Positions 28,761 to 53,300 of a stretch of 64,000 nucleotides of DNA are shown one piece after another. Source of the DNA: Haliclystus octoradiatus (lineage: Eukaryota > Cnidaria > Staurozoa > Stauromedusae > Haliclystidae); contig OU744447.1 of assembly GCA_916610825.1 (NCBI GenBank), positions 5,649,402 to 5,713,401 of the forward strand. The letters are read 5' to 3'. Made by a program: the position numbers and the translations under genes. Below the pieces are notes generated by a model. It was not told where the DNA came from and ran no database searches. It saw only the letters and a list, made by a program, of their open reading frames with translations. How positions within the stretch are numbered: the stretch's first letter is position 1; each line of letters opens with the position of its first letter.

Positions 28761-31550
28761 TTAACTATGTCCATTTCTTGTTGGTTTTTTAGTCTTGGAT
28801 CCCATAGATCTACCACTTTTTTTTGCGGAGGGTATATTTCGTGCTACAATATCCTTGAAATTATGCTGACGCTTGCGACTCTCTCTGCTCTTTTCTGGAA
28901 TAGTGCAATCTAAGGGATTAGTTTTGTTGCCTTTGACTGCTTTCCTACTCTTACTTTGGCCTTTCTTTCTCCGCTTAACAGCTTCTGGTAAAACATTGAT
29001 TTCGTTTCGCTTGAACCTTTTTTTTGTCCCTTGACTCAATTTGAAGTTACTAGCTGTTGTGTGGGTGAACTTCGACCCAAAACAATGCAGAGCACTGGTC
29101 AACTTGCTTCGGTTCATTTTCAATGCTCTACTGGATAGTTTTATAACTGCTTTTTTGAAATTGTTGTCCCCACTTTTTATTTCTTTCTCCAAGATGCCTG
29201 TGAAACATTTCAAGGCTTGTAGAGCATCTCCTTCTGCATTCTCAGTGCAATCTGTGCTGGGTATTTCCTCATTGTACACTCCTTCACCCCAAACATCTTC
29301 ACCTATGTCATGGGAATCATTAATGGCATTTGGCACTGACATTGTTTGTTCTGCAGTATTACTACCTTCTTCGATTATGATGTCAGTTTGTGTCAATGAA
29401 GCATAGTAATCAGCATGGAGGGTTTCACCATGTGCTATGGTTGCATATAGCTGGCGATCTTCAGCACTGAAAATTGGGAGGAAGTTATCACTAGGAAGCT
29501 GAAACTTTTTTACTGCTGCAAATTGATGCTTGCATGGGCTCCCATTACGACCAACAGGGCAGCTGCAGATCCCAGAGGCAATATCCACATCATAAGTCAT
29601 TGTACCTGATGACGAAATTACATGAAATATGCCACTGTCACTATCTACTGCTGTGACATTTGCAGCAGGGATTTCTTTTTTTTCTGACACACACTTGTAG
29701 CGGCTACTAAATACTCCATCGAAGGATCCGTTTGAAACTTTGAGAAGCTTATCCTTGTAATGATCTTCAAAGTCATTTGTAATTAGATCTAATAGCTCAA
29801 TGACATTGTATGACTTAACTCTTTGTGAAACTTCTTGTTTCATGACAAGAAACTGGGATTCAATGTAATTCTGAGTGTTGTTTCCTCTTACAGGCAATTG
29901 TGTTCTAAAGGGTGTACTCCATAATTTAACATTAGGGAATACATAACCATTCAAGTAGTTAGTTAAGTTTTGGGATTCTTTAGCTTCAGGACTCTCTGAC
30001 AGCATTTTCACATAATCAGTAGCTTGACCTTCACTATCAGCATACATAATTTTTTTAAGGTTTGCTATGACAACAGCTCTGTGATCCTGACGCACACCAT
30101 TTTTTTTCTCATGGAGCCATCTCCAAATAGCTTGCAGCACGTGGAATGTACAAAGTAGCAGTATTGCCATAGGCCATGCAGATTGGATGGTAGCCCTTTC
30201 TTCATCACAGTTATCAGTTAGGAAGACTTTCGGTCCTTGATCACAGCCACGACCATAAAATGCATCATTAGGTAAGCAACCCTTTAAAATGCTGAAGGCT
30301 TTGCTGAAAGTCTTCTCAGTCTCATCTGACATCAAAATGATAGCAAGTGGCAGACCGCCTGCCGCAGAATGCGTACACATCATAAAAAACCTCAAATTGT
30401 GCTCATCAAGGTTTGAGGTACTGTCACTGAAAACCAGCTCACCAGCATGTTTCACATATTTGTGGACTCTTGCCATTAGTGGCGTAACAATAACAACAAT
30501 TAAACGGCTAAACTTTTCCCCGTCATCCTTTGTTATCGAAAACGAAATCTTCCCGCCCCTGTCTGAATTAGTTTTATTGTATAAGTCAACCTTTTCCTCT
30601 AGCCTTTTTAAAATCAACTCTCCATTGCGCGCATCATACAACCCATTGTTGAATGCTTTGAATGCCATTTTAAAGTCCGACTTCCTTGGCATTTGCTGAC
30701 GGTCAGCAAACTTCAGTTCATACTCCTGTGGCGTGGTGCAGCTTTCTCTTAATAGGCATTTATATTTGTTATATGCCATAGCAGGGGTATACCGTTCTCC
30801 AAATAAAACAAACATTTTTTCTAAGCTTTCTGCACTGACATCGCGGAACGACAGAGCTTGCAATGATTCAATATTGTGGTTGTGATTGTACTGGAGATCT
30901 ATTACGCATGACATCTTGTTAGTTGGTAACTCATCATCGCTTATTGTAAATTTCATGACAAAGGGGCACATTGTATTTTTTATCCTTTTACCTGGTGTCC
31001 ATTGATTTTTATTATTTTTTGTGTTATGATGACATCGAAAGGTAAACATTGATGTAGACTTCTTAGAAGTCTTGTAGAGTCTTAGAGTCTCCTTGCTTAA
31101 TACACTGTATTCGTGTACAAAGAGTCTTATATCTTCCTCCGAGTAAATGTCTGCCTGTATGGTGCTTCTGAACACTACACCCTGTGCTGTTGTAGATAGA
31201 GAAGGGAAAATGTCAATGATATTATGCGAGACATGTTCTGGTAACCTAGCCAAAAGGAACTTCTTACACTCGTCAACCTTATGCTGATCATTAGGAATAT
31301 CAGCAGAATAGCAAGAGTCAACAGCATCAATAGCAGACAGAAGCTCTGAGGGGGTGAAGTGAGCTGTTTCAACGGAAGCAGAAGCAGGTGCTGTATCAAT
31401 ACTACTGATGGTGTCATCTTCTAAGACCTTGATTTGTTCACATAACTTAGATTGATCTCTTGAGGTTTTTGTCTCAACAAAATTGATAGCAGAACTCAGA
31501 TCCTCTGAATTAAATCCTAGGCATTCTTTGTCAAATAAATTAACTTCCAT
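28761..31550 (-). CDS. MULE transposase with SWIM zinc finger (929 aa)
   Basis: One intact ORF from the ATG at 31550 to the TAA at 28761-28763. Residues about 170-225 resemble the WRKY/GCM1-type zinc-binding region of MULE and FAR1-like proteins (FRCHH, CPFVMKF, NHNHNI). Residues about 365-480 form the MULE catalytic region: LVFSDSTSNLDEHN and KVFLTDNCDEE supply catalytic aspartates, and LLCTFHVLQAIWRWL carries the C-x-x-H helix typical of MULEs. Residues about 655-672 are a SWIM finger (CSCPVGRNGSPCKHQ). The C-terminus is Lys/Arg-rich and probably a nuclear localisation region. AATAAA follows on the minus strand at 28757-28752, right after the stop. The full ORF and well-matched inverted repeats suggest an element that is young or still active. 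Confidence 0.85.
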   Translation of the reverse strand: MEVNLFDKECLGFNSEDLSSAINFVETKTSRDQSKLCEQIKVLEDDTISSIDTAPASASVETAHFTPSELLSAIDAVDSCYSADIPNDQHKVDECKKFLLARLPEHVSHNIIDIFPSLSTTAQGVVFRSTIQADIYSEEDIRLFVHEYSVLSKETLRLYKTSKKSTSMFTFRCHHNTKNNKNQWTPGKRIKNTMCPFVMKFTISDDELPTNKMSCVIDLQYNHNHNIESLQALSFRDVSAESLEKMFVLFGERYTPAMAYNKYKCLLRESCTTPQEYELKFADRQQMPRKSDFKMAFKAFNNGLYDARNGELILKRLEEKVDLYNKTNSDRGGKISFSITKDDGEKFSRLIVVIVTPLMARVHKYVKHAGELVFSDSTSNLDEHNLRFFMMCTHSAAGGLPLAIILMSDETEKTFSKAFSILKGCLPNDAFYGRGCDQGPKVFLTDNCDEERATIQSAWPMAILLLCTFHVLQAIWRWLHEKKNGVRQDHRAVVIANLKKIMYADSEGQATDYVKMLSESPEAKESQNLTNYLNGYVFPNVKLWSTPFRTQLPVRGNNTQNYIESQFLVMKQEVSQRVKSYNVIELLDLITNDFEDHYKDKLLKVSNGSFDGVFSSRYKCVSEKKEIPAANVTAVDSDSGIFHVISSSGTMTYDVDIASGICSCPVGRNGSPCKHQFAAVKKFQLPSDNFLPIFSAEDRQLYATIAHGETLHADYYASLTQTDIIIEEGSNTAEQTMSVPNAINDSHDIGEDVWGEGVYNEEIPSTDCTENAEGDALQALKCFTGILEKEIKSGDNNFKKAVIKLSSRALKMNRSKLTSALHCFGSKFTHTTASNFKLSQGTKKRFKRNEINVLPEAVKRRKKGQSKSRKAVKGNKTNPLDCTIPEKSRESRKRQHNFKDIVARNIPSAKKSGRSMGSKTKKPTRNGHS

Positions 31551-31998
31551 TGTAAACAGCTATAATACAAAACTTATATCATTATATGGAATTATGGACT
31601 AGATAAACTAGAAATAAAAACAAAAACATGGACTTATTCTTCAACTAAATTAAGATTACAATACCATAGAAAGATTAGAAACATCGGGTAAACTTCACGT
31701 ACCTAATAAGTTACTACAGCTGCAGTAGGCTATATCAAGATGTGATGTGGAACTGATGTAGTAGCCTACAGCTAGACAGTTGCATAGACTGAAGCGTAAA
31801 GTAATATAATTCAATAACTCAGCATTCAGTATAAATCAAATGGAAAATTCAAAATAAAGAGCTAATAGAACGAGTTAGAAGGCTAAATAATTCAAACCAG
31901 TGATAATTTGATAAATAACCGATACAGATAAGATAAGATAACGAAATAATATGTCGATGTAATAATATGTAAAGTGTCGATGGCAGGCCTTATCATTG
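31551..31998. other. 5' region of the MULE transposase gene
   Basis: AT-rich sequence between the transposase start and the right inverted repeat. It would hold the transposase promoter. No motif stands out. Confidence 0.4.
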
Positions 31999-32101
31999 CT
32001 TTTCTATTGCAAGAACGAGGCATGAGTTCCATAGAACGAGACTGATGGAATGCTGGTCGCGCCGTGGAATGCTGGTCGCTGGGTGGGAATATTCCATGCG
32101 C
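31999..32101 (-). repeat. right terminal inverted repeat of the MULE
   Basis: Reverse complement of 26404-26506 with a single visible mismatch. Confidence 0.85.
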
Positions 32102-32106
32102 GGCGG

Positions 32107-33779
32107 CGATATTCAGGAAATTCGACCCAAGTATATTCCGTACTCCGCGTTCCGCTTCCGCGGTCCTAACCCGGCCATCGTGATAACCAGCTCATTGTGT
32201 TTCGGGCAGGTCTAAAACCCGGACACAGGTAAAATGCCGGATAAAAACACAGATAAAATTCCATTGTTCTTCCGTATATCACACTTCTGCTCCCGCGTCT
32301 AGTTAACTCGCGTTCAGCGGCAGAAAACAAGCATTTTAACGTTGAAATATTCAACATTCTAACGTAACAAAAACGTTAATTACAATCGAATTGTATCATT
32401 CAAAACGTATATCTATTTTAAATTATTATCTCAAGCAATACAATTTGTCAATTTAAAACCAATATACATTTACAGTTTTATATAATTCATAGTTTAATAT
32501 AGTTAAATTTGTCAAAACCAATGAATCGCTGTTATTATTTCTATTTGCGTTACTCTTTATAGTGTGATTGTGGCTCCGTTATGCAGTAATTGATATTGCT
32601 ATGTTTATGGAAATTAGATAAATAAGATTTGTTTTCGTGCATTTTATTGCCGGAACTTGCTGATGAGTCCTGATCTCTGATCTTTTGTTAAGCAGTGATT
32701 ATTATAGCGCATATAATTTCGTATTTCTCAACTACTGTATTAAATGTACTAATTCAGATGCCTGCAGAGTTCTGTGTGCAGTCATAAAGTAATACACGAA
32801 GCAATAAAATCTATATTCTACCAGCAGACAAGACAAATATCCGTTATTAGTTTCTTTTTTCATAGATCAATTAAAAATTGATAACTGTTAAATATATTAA
32901 CGATCTCAAAACAACCTTTTACAGGAATTAATAGATTTGATAAAAACCCTGTAATCCCAAATGATCTTATATCGAGTGCACAGTATCAGTGTATAACAGC
33001 ACCCTTTATATGTGTATTCTTTCCGCAAGTATATTCTATTTCGAAATGAATGCGTCAGTATATACTGTCTCTATTTGTGATGTTGGATGATTGCTAGACC
33101 ATAACTGAATATTTAATCGAGAGCTGAGTTACACCTTCTATAATGTCTATAATGCGTGATTCCAAATCCATCATCTCCTTTAGAAAAGCACAGGACATGT
33201 CCTTCATTGTATATGGCTTCTTAAAAAAGCCGGATAGAATTTTTTTGTTTCTATATACCAACAAGATGAACAGTGTTGACTAACTTTACTAGGATTGTCA
33301 TTATACGACTCTATATATCCTTGCCATTTGATTGTTGTGTTAATTTCGCGTAAATTATTGTCTTACGGTGATTGATTGAGTTTGGAAATAAAGGCTTTAC
33401 TTGTAACTTACTTAGAGTCAATGGATTTCTTTTGGCAGCCAAATACCGTTACAAATGCATGGTATATGTTTTCGCTATTCTAGCAAGCAAGAAGCTGTTT
33501 TCCAAAACTTCCGAAATCAAAAGTTTGGGGTGTCACGCACCCCTACACCCGTACTATTTTCGGCCTTGCTTGATATCAAGATATATAGTCATTAGATGTA
33601 TACATCGGATATAATTGGAAACATTTCATGACAATATATCTTGATTGTAATCAGATACAGCCATTCAAGTTGATATGGGGATATTTTTAGGGGTTTTCAA
33701 AATACCGATAGTTCACTTTCAGCAACGTTAACGTGTAGGTCTCTCAAATTAGAGCGAGACATGCCAATGACTATAGTTA
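32107..33779. other. intergenic spacer
   Basis: GC-rich only in the first 60 bases next to the MULE end (cttccgcggtcctaacc, partly like 26240-26290 on the other side). The rest is unique AT-rich DNA with no gene seen. Confidence 0.4.
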
Positions 33780-34575
33780 TCACTGAATGTCAAACCTTAA
33801 CTCTGAAGACGATATTGCTATCTTAACAAATAGCATATCTGATGCACAACAGCTTCTTGATGAAGTTGAATGGGTTGGTAAAACGGTAGGCTTGACAATT
33901 AACACGACTAAGACGAAATGTATTGCTTTAGGCATAAAACAGGCACACCTTGCTACATCTAATGGTGGCATAGAACGTGTAGATTCGTTCAAGTACCTAG
34001 GTTCTGTACTTCCATCTTCTTCTGATGATTTAACACAACGTAGAGGCCAGGCTTGGGCAGCCATTAGAGGTCTGAATAAATTCGGAGCGTCCGATGTCAA
34101 CACTGACGTTAAGTTAAGACTGTTCAGACACACGATAGAACCTGTTCTATTATATGCATCTGAAACGTGGGTTCTATCAACCTCACTATTGACCCGACTT
34201 GACTCAGCTTATGACGCCATGCTTCGGCATGCTTTAGTAGTATATTGGCCCAACTTACTGTCTACTGCTAAACTTAAAAAACTTTCCCCTTCTCAGATGT
34301 CTTTTTTAGGTCACATCGAAAGATCAAAGACGTATGCCCCTCAACCTCTGCATGACATCCTTCATTGGCAACCGAAGGAGATGCTTCGACGGGGCTATGG
34401 GAGAGTAGTATCTTTTCATAATGTTTTGTATCGTGAATTGTGTTATTTACAAGTTTCTTTGTCAGCTATGTCTGACCGTGTTTTGTGGCGTTCTTTGTGT
34501 AGCAAATATGTAAGGCGTAAGAGGGACGGCACATTCCTATAATGTGATTGTCTATACTACTACTACTACTACTAA
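33780..34575 (+). pseudogene. 5'-truncated LINE: C-terminal part of a reverse transcriptase
   Basis: The open frame 33787-34542 starts inside RT motif C (SEDDIAIL, where FADDIALL is expected). It continues with VGLTINTTKTKCIAL (motif D/E area), FKYLGSVLPSSSDD and the thumb/C-terminal region (IEPVLLYASETWVLSTSLL) to a stop. A tail of (TAC)n follows at about 34552-34574. Truncation at the 5' end plus a microsatellite tail is typical of a dead-on-arrival LINE copy. The family differs from the other two LINEs here and may be RTE-like. Confidence 0.75.
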
Positions 34576-34903
34576 TGTCAAACCTGGACATGTATGAATA
34601 CAAATTAAAAGATTTCATGAAAATGAGACCAGTTTTGATAAGTATTCATAAGTTTTCAATGCTTGTATTCATGCGTCATTCAAGCAAGTAAACCACATAC
34701 CAGCCGGAGATAAAACAAAAGGTTGTATACGGATTGTCATTTCACCTATTGTAATCATTGAACGCATATTTAAAAGAAAATTTTAAAAAGCCACATGGAT
34801 TTACTTGCTACATTTGGGAATCAAATTGAGTTTATTTTACGACAGAAATTCGACACTCTTCACACTTCTTCAGAATAAGACTTCAGCAGCAGCTATATAC
34901 AAA

Positions 34904-48078
<13,175 letters not shown>

Positions 48079-48710
48079 TATTGTATTAATTAATAATCTT
48101 TATTTAAATTGAGGTAATTTATAAAATGTAACATAGGTTTCTATCGATTGGTTTAATAATATATAGAGAATGTATCATGGACTCTCAGAGATTAGGTGTT
48201 AATTAATTTGTTTCATATTTCTCCGCTTTTTCTCAAATGTGCATCAAACGAGTTTATGTGTGCAATAATTGCACAATAACTACAGAGCCAATTGACATTC
48301 TTTCAGCAATTTAATATTGACATTCAAATACTAGAACATTGCGTAAGTTTAACTCTTTCCTGTTATGATTTCGTCGCTATATATCTCTACATCCATTGAG
48401 AACTTTTTTTTTTGATGTTAGGAACTAAAACATTTTTTGTGTTTTAAACCTTTCTAAAATTTCAAATTCGTCATTTGAATCTTACAAAAATGCTGAATTT
48501 CCTCAAAACGCCCAGAATAAATAAGATCATCTGAAGATGAAGGAAGTACAAAACCTAGATACTTGAACGAACGAATCTACATGTGCTATATCATAAATTG
48601 ATGATATACGAAAGAGGATGATGATGCTGATATCTGGTCAACTGTGATGAAGTTCAACCTAGCCTTGACTTTTGACCTTGAGCCTTGACTTTTGACGCTT
48701 ATATCCATAG

Positions 48711-48975
48711 CCCAGGGGTAACTCCAGCTATTCGGGAACGGGGGGTGCCACTTTGGAAAAAGGTGACGCACCCAAAAAGTTCCAGCTTGTTGATTGATTT
48801 TAAAGTAAATATACAAAAAATGGTGCAAAATTTTTTCAAATATTCTCGAAAAAGTCAAAAAATAGGATAAACAAAAGTTCCAAAATTCGAAATATCATAC
48901 CCAAAAAGTTTTTTCTCAGCTGGAATATGGTACGTCCCCGTATAGCCGTCGTATAGAAGTTACCCCCCGGGATCC
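48711..48975. repeat. MITE with GGGGTAACTCC / GAAGTTACCCCCC inverted ends
   Basis: A 265-bp unit starting cccaggggtaactccagc and ending gaagttaccccccggga. The interior has acgcacccaaaaagttccag and acccaaaaagttttttctcag. It is the most complete of several copies in this window (9280, 19080-19460, 46440-46740, 49758-49850). Confidence 0.65.
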
Positions 48976-49757
48976 ATGAGTTGTTTCTACTGAATACATA
49001 TTAACTAGCCCGATATTCAACGTTTTCATAATTATATTAATATATTCTACAGTATTAAACAATCCCTAGCAGTAGAAAGAGAATGATCTATTTCTTATAT
49101 TCCAATTCTTGGATCGAATTATCTATGCCTACAATTTTGATGCCATTTCGATGTTTCAAGCTTCATTATTCTGAGAGATGAGATAAAACATGCTAACCGA
49201 AAGATGCTTATTTGTTCGTGTTTTCTGTAACGATAAAAGTAAGTTTGTTTTGTTTTTATTTGAAAAATGGTTAAAATTTCCAAAAATAAAACTTTTTACT
49301 TTTTTGTGTCCATTGCAGAAGCATCAAAATTACTTCTAATCAAGTCAATTTCAAAAGTAAATGGTCAAATGGATTTCAGACAAATTATCTGCAATTGAAT
49401 CGGAAATTGAATTGATTGACTGTATATAGAGGTCAACAGGGATCACAGCTGATTTTATTGAAGTTGTTAATTTCTTTCCAGGTCAACAATATATAATGAG
49501 TAATCATCGTGTTATGTCAAACTGATTCAATTGATGTGCTGACATATCACTAAATGACCTCTGAAAAGATAGTGTCGATATGTTTTTTTAGAATGTTGAA
49601 TGCTTCCCACTTGATATGATAATCATTTATGTACCCTCACTCAATCGCGCCAAAATCAGACAATGTATCAGGGACAAGTATTCACAATGCACCAATTTAA
49701 TATCAACAATCTTTATTGATTGCTACGCTCGCGAATAACCCAATATGTGCATATATT

Positions 49758-49850
49758 TGCCCGGGGGGTAACTTCCATACTTTGGGTATACGGGGACGTT
49801 CAAATATTAAGGGGTACCTTTTTCAAAATCTTTTACTACTTTTATTGAAA
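49758..49850 (+). repeat. partial copy of the GGGGGGTAACTTCC repeat
   Basis: It reads cccggggggtaacttccata, then ggtatacggggacg and ggggtaccttttt, matching the outer 80 bp of the copy at 46480-46560. Confidence 0.6.
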
Positions 49851-50321
49851 CTCCATAACCTTGCACATGATACAAGCTATAGTAAGAGATATAATTGGAA
49901 CGAGAAGGTGAATTTATTTTCTTGAATAGTGGTTTCATGATATCGCTACTTTCCATACATACAACACACACAGCAAAAATGCATAATTCGGTCCCTTGCC
50001 GGGGTCCCTTGTTATCAGACACCCTCCTCTCCGATCACAATTTTGTTTTACGCCCCTCCTGAATAATTAAGGAAAAGAACACGTTGATAAAGCAACATGA
50101 AAGATACCCATAACAATCGATAAAATTATAATTATTTAAATAATAGACACAGTATACTCTATACAATTATACAAAATAAAAATATTGCTGCTAATATTAT
50201 CTGTTCCTATATGTAAAAAGGCATCTCTATCTTAAAGATAAATTATTGAGAACATAAAACATATACATACAAATATATGGCATCCATAATTATGCACGTT
50301 TTAAATTATCTTAATAGAATT

Positions 50322-53300
50322 TTAAACTTCTTTCGAAGTAGTAGTGGTAGAACTGCTCCCAGCATTATCCTTCTCTCGGTTCAATTCTTCTGAAAACAAA
50401 AATTTTAAAATTCATAATAAATACAGAACATATTTAAGGCTTTTTCACGACGATCATATTGATGTTCCTTAACAAAACAGTACATTGAGTAAATTATAGG
50501 GTCACGAGCTTTTCAAACTACACAATCAGGGAGCATGGTAGTCAAATATTTTGTAGCCATTTTGAAATTTTTTACCTTAAATATTTTTGGTATGAAAATG
50601 ATGCAGAATTCTTTGGTATGATGATATAAGTCAATCCGGAAAGAAAAATATTAAAAATGCAACAACAGAACTAGTGCCTGGCTCTTTTCGTCCAAATAGA
50701 ATGGGTCTTCTTGAAAAGGTCGGGTGTAAAGTCGGGAGCGTGACTGCTTTTTGAAACTTCAAAACACCACTACTGCTTTGTTTCTTCACCAATCAAAAAG
50801 CACACGGTCGAATCCAAGCAAATATGTCAAGGTACAATTATCAGCCAAAATAATCAAGATTTATGCAAAGCAATTTTACACCCGATCCTTTTAAGAAGAC
50901 CTATTTTAGTTGGAGGAAAAGAGCCTGGCACTAGTTCCGGTGTAACAATTTTAATATTTTTTCCTTCCGGATTGACATATATTATCATGCCAAAGAATTC
51001 TGTATCATTTTCATACCAAAAATATTCAAGATTGTTCTTACTCTTAAGCATGCGTTATGCGCATGCGTATAGTATACAACAGATTATTCCTATATCAACT
51101 GCGCCATGTAAGTAACTCGAGACAACAGAGAGAACAACGATGTAAATGCTGTAGTTTATTATACGTCATGTATTCTAGCGTACAAGATATGAATGAGTGT
51201 TCTTACTCTTAAGCATACGTTATGCGCATGCGTATAGTATACAACAAAGATAAAAATTTAAAAAAATGGTTAAAAAAGATTTGACTACTATGCTCCACCA
51301 GGGTTTGAACAACCTATCAAATATATCCCATGACCCTGCTCCACGAAGCCATATGAAACTGAAAGTTGCGACACACGGTCTGCTGAACGTCTGATGTAAC
51401 CATACAGGGTAATGGAGTTTACCTAGAAAAGTAGGGTCCGACAGAGTCACAGAAGCAGCTGGTACCCTGCCATTTTAGATTTCAAAAGGATATAGTAAGA
51501 AAAAAGTTAAAATTTTCTGACAATTTGAAAAGCTCCACGTTCATGAATCACTACAGTCAAAATCTAACTAAAATCACCTCTTTTATTATCCCACTTTACT
51601 TTATAATATTTTTATGATTTTCTGGTCTTCATATTTCAAAACCGTACAAACTAATATATTTTTCCGTGCTAAATATCTCTTTTCGCTTGAAGTCTAAAAT
51701 CCAGTTCCATTAAAGGAAGGATATTAGAACAATAGCAGTAGGCGAGTTCGAAAGTAGCAGGCAAGTTCGAAAGTAGCTTAAAATACTTCATATCGAATTT
51801 AAAATACAGTAGGTTAAACCTTGATAACGACCAGAAATTGGCTTATTTTACACCTATCTCCACAGAAAGAAGTTCCATTATTAACTAATTTCAAGTAATT
51901 GTGAATAAAAGAGGACCTTTGGTAATCGCCTCTGGCAGCTCGAACTGGATACAGTATTGCGAAAAGTTACTTTGGTTCCCGCGAGTTTGAAATAAAATTT
52001 TCGAGTTATACTTATTGACTTTTGACCATTTTATTAAAATGTTTTGTTTTCTTGCGCTCTAAATTTGTGTTCTATATTTTAGGGTAATAAGTCTTTTTAC
52101 TGTATTGTTTTTTCATTCAATTTGTATTGTCTTTTTTGAAGGACGATTAGCTCAGATGTCAGATCAACCGAACTTCAGATCGGACCATATCTGATCGACT
52201 GTGGTTCAAATCCTCTGAAGGTCAACTCAGCCTTGACTTTATCTGAAACATCAAATAAGTACCATCTGAGGATGGCGGATGGAATGGTCCAGAGGGAATT
52301 GCGTTGTGGGTAGCTGCGGCGCATCGTTCCGCATTGACAATCGAGACCTATCTGCCATGAAATCTGTTGAAATTGATCTGCAGTGTCGCGGCTGAGATCA
52401 ACAAAGAGCGTTTAAAATCATTGCTCCCAGAGAAAAAAGCCACTGATCTAGAAATAGAGGAGTGGTACGGGTGCCTTCGGTAGGGCGACACAGTCTACAT
52501 TACTTTTTTGGAGAATTCAAAGTTCTATTTGAGCGACCCCTTCAAAGCGCAATGGTTACCCCCGGGTCTTTGGTATCGAACATAGTGAAATACTTAGTAT
52601 AAAAGTAGGTAAGGAAACGTCTAAAACATATATAATTACCTAATTGTTCCTGGGGTTGAATCATTTCAAATTGCAGATCATTCTTCAGATCTCTTATTGC
52701 ATTTCTTTCAGCCACTTTATATTCAGCTGGTCTTTTAAATGAAATGTCTATTGGTAAACCATGAAATACGAACATATGTGATTTTGAATAACAAGGAGTG
52801 GATCCTCGACCACCAGCTTCGGCTATAACGAAAAAAACATTTATAATATTTTAAATTTACGACTAATATTGACACTTATTAAGAGTCGGACATGCATTAT
52901 TTAGACTAGACGTTAGATAAATTGAAAATTCGTGCATAATATCTGGTTTCTTAAAATAGTGCCCATAATAGATATGGCATTCGTTCTTTGTATACTTGGA
53001 AATGTCTATCAAAGGATCAATAAACGTCATAACTTGTATACAAACTTTTTTGTTTGATGGACTTATTACTCCAGTGGTTTCTATTGCTAGAGGCTGAATA
53101 ATGTGCGTGTCTACCAAACTTTCGCATTTCTTCAATTTTTAGTTTCTGACTTCAGAATCCCACTAAACTTGAAGTCTTTTACCATTTATAAAATATGACG
53201 TCCTAATCAAACGTAATCCTGCGATTTCATTGGTTGGTTCATGTGTTTGGAAATTCTAGGACAAACATCAAAAATTCCCGTTTCGAAATATGGCGATATA

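Larger units (their letters stand above)
26404..32101 (-). mobile_element. MULE (Mutator-like) DNA transposon bounded by 103-bp inverted repeats
   Basis: The 103-bp sequences at 26404-26506 and 31999-32101 are inverted copies with one visible mismatch (outer end GCGCATGGAATATTCCCACC). Between them lie a MULE transposase on the minus strand (28761-31550), a TTAA fold-back repeat (28175-28729) and, on the plus strand, two exons of a zinc-finger gene (27103-28166). Looser similarity continues outward (a shared TTGGGT and GGCGGCGAT), so the true ends may lie somewhat further out. I could not find the 9-bp target duplication expected for MULEs. Confidence 0.7.
48079..50321. other. intergenic spacer between two convergent genes
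   Basis: The Mpv17-family gene (plus) and the homeodomain gene (minus) converge here. The spacer contains the MITE at 48711-48975 and a further repeat copy at 49758-49850. No other feature seen. Confidence 0.5.

Noticed and set aside
52863-53135. Extra exon of the homeodomain gene
   Set aside because: It has no good acceptor and donor in phase; exon 6 joins exon 7 directly (phase 1). Kept only as a weak LINE relic.
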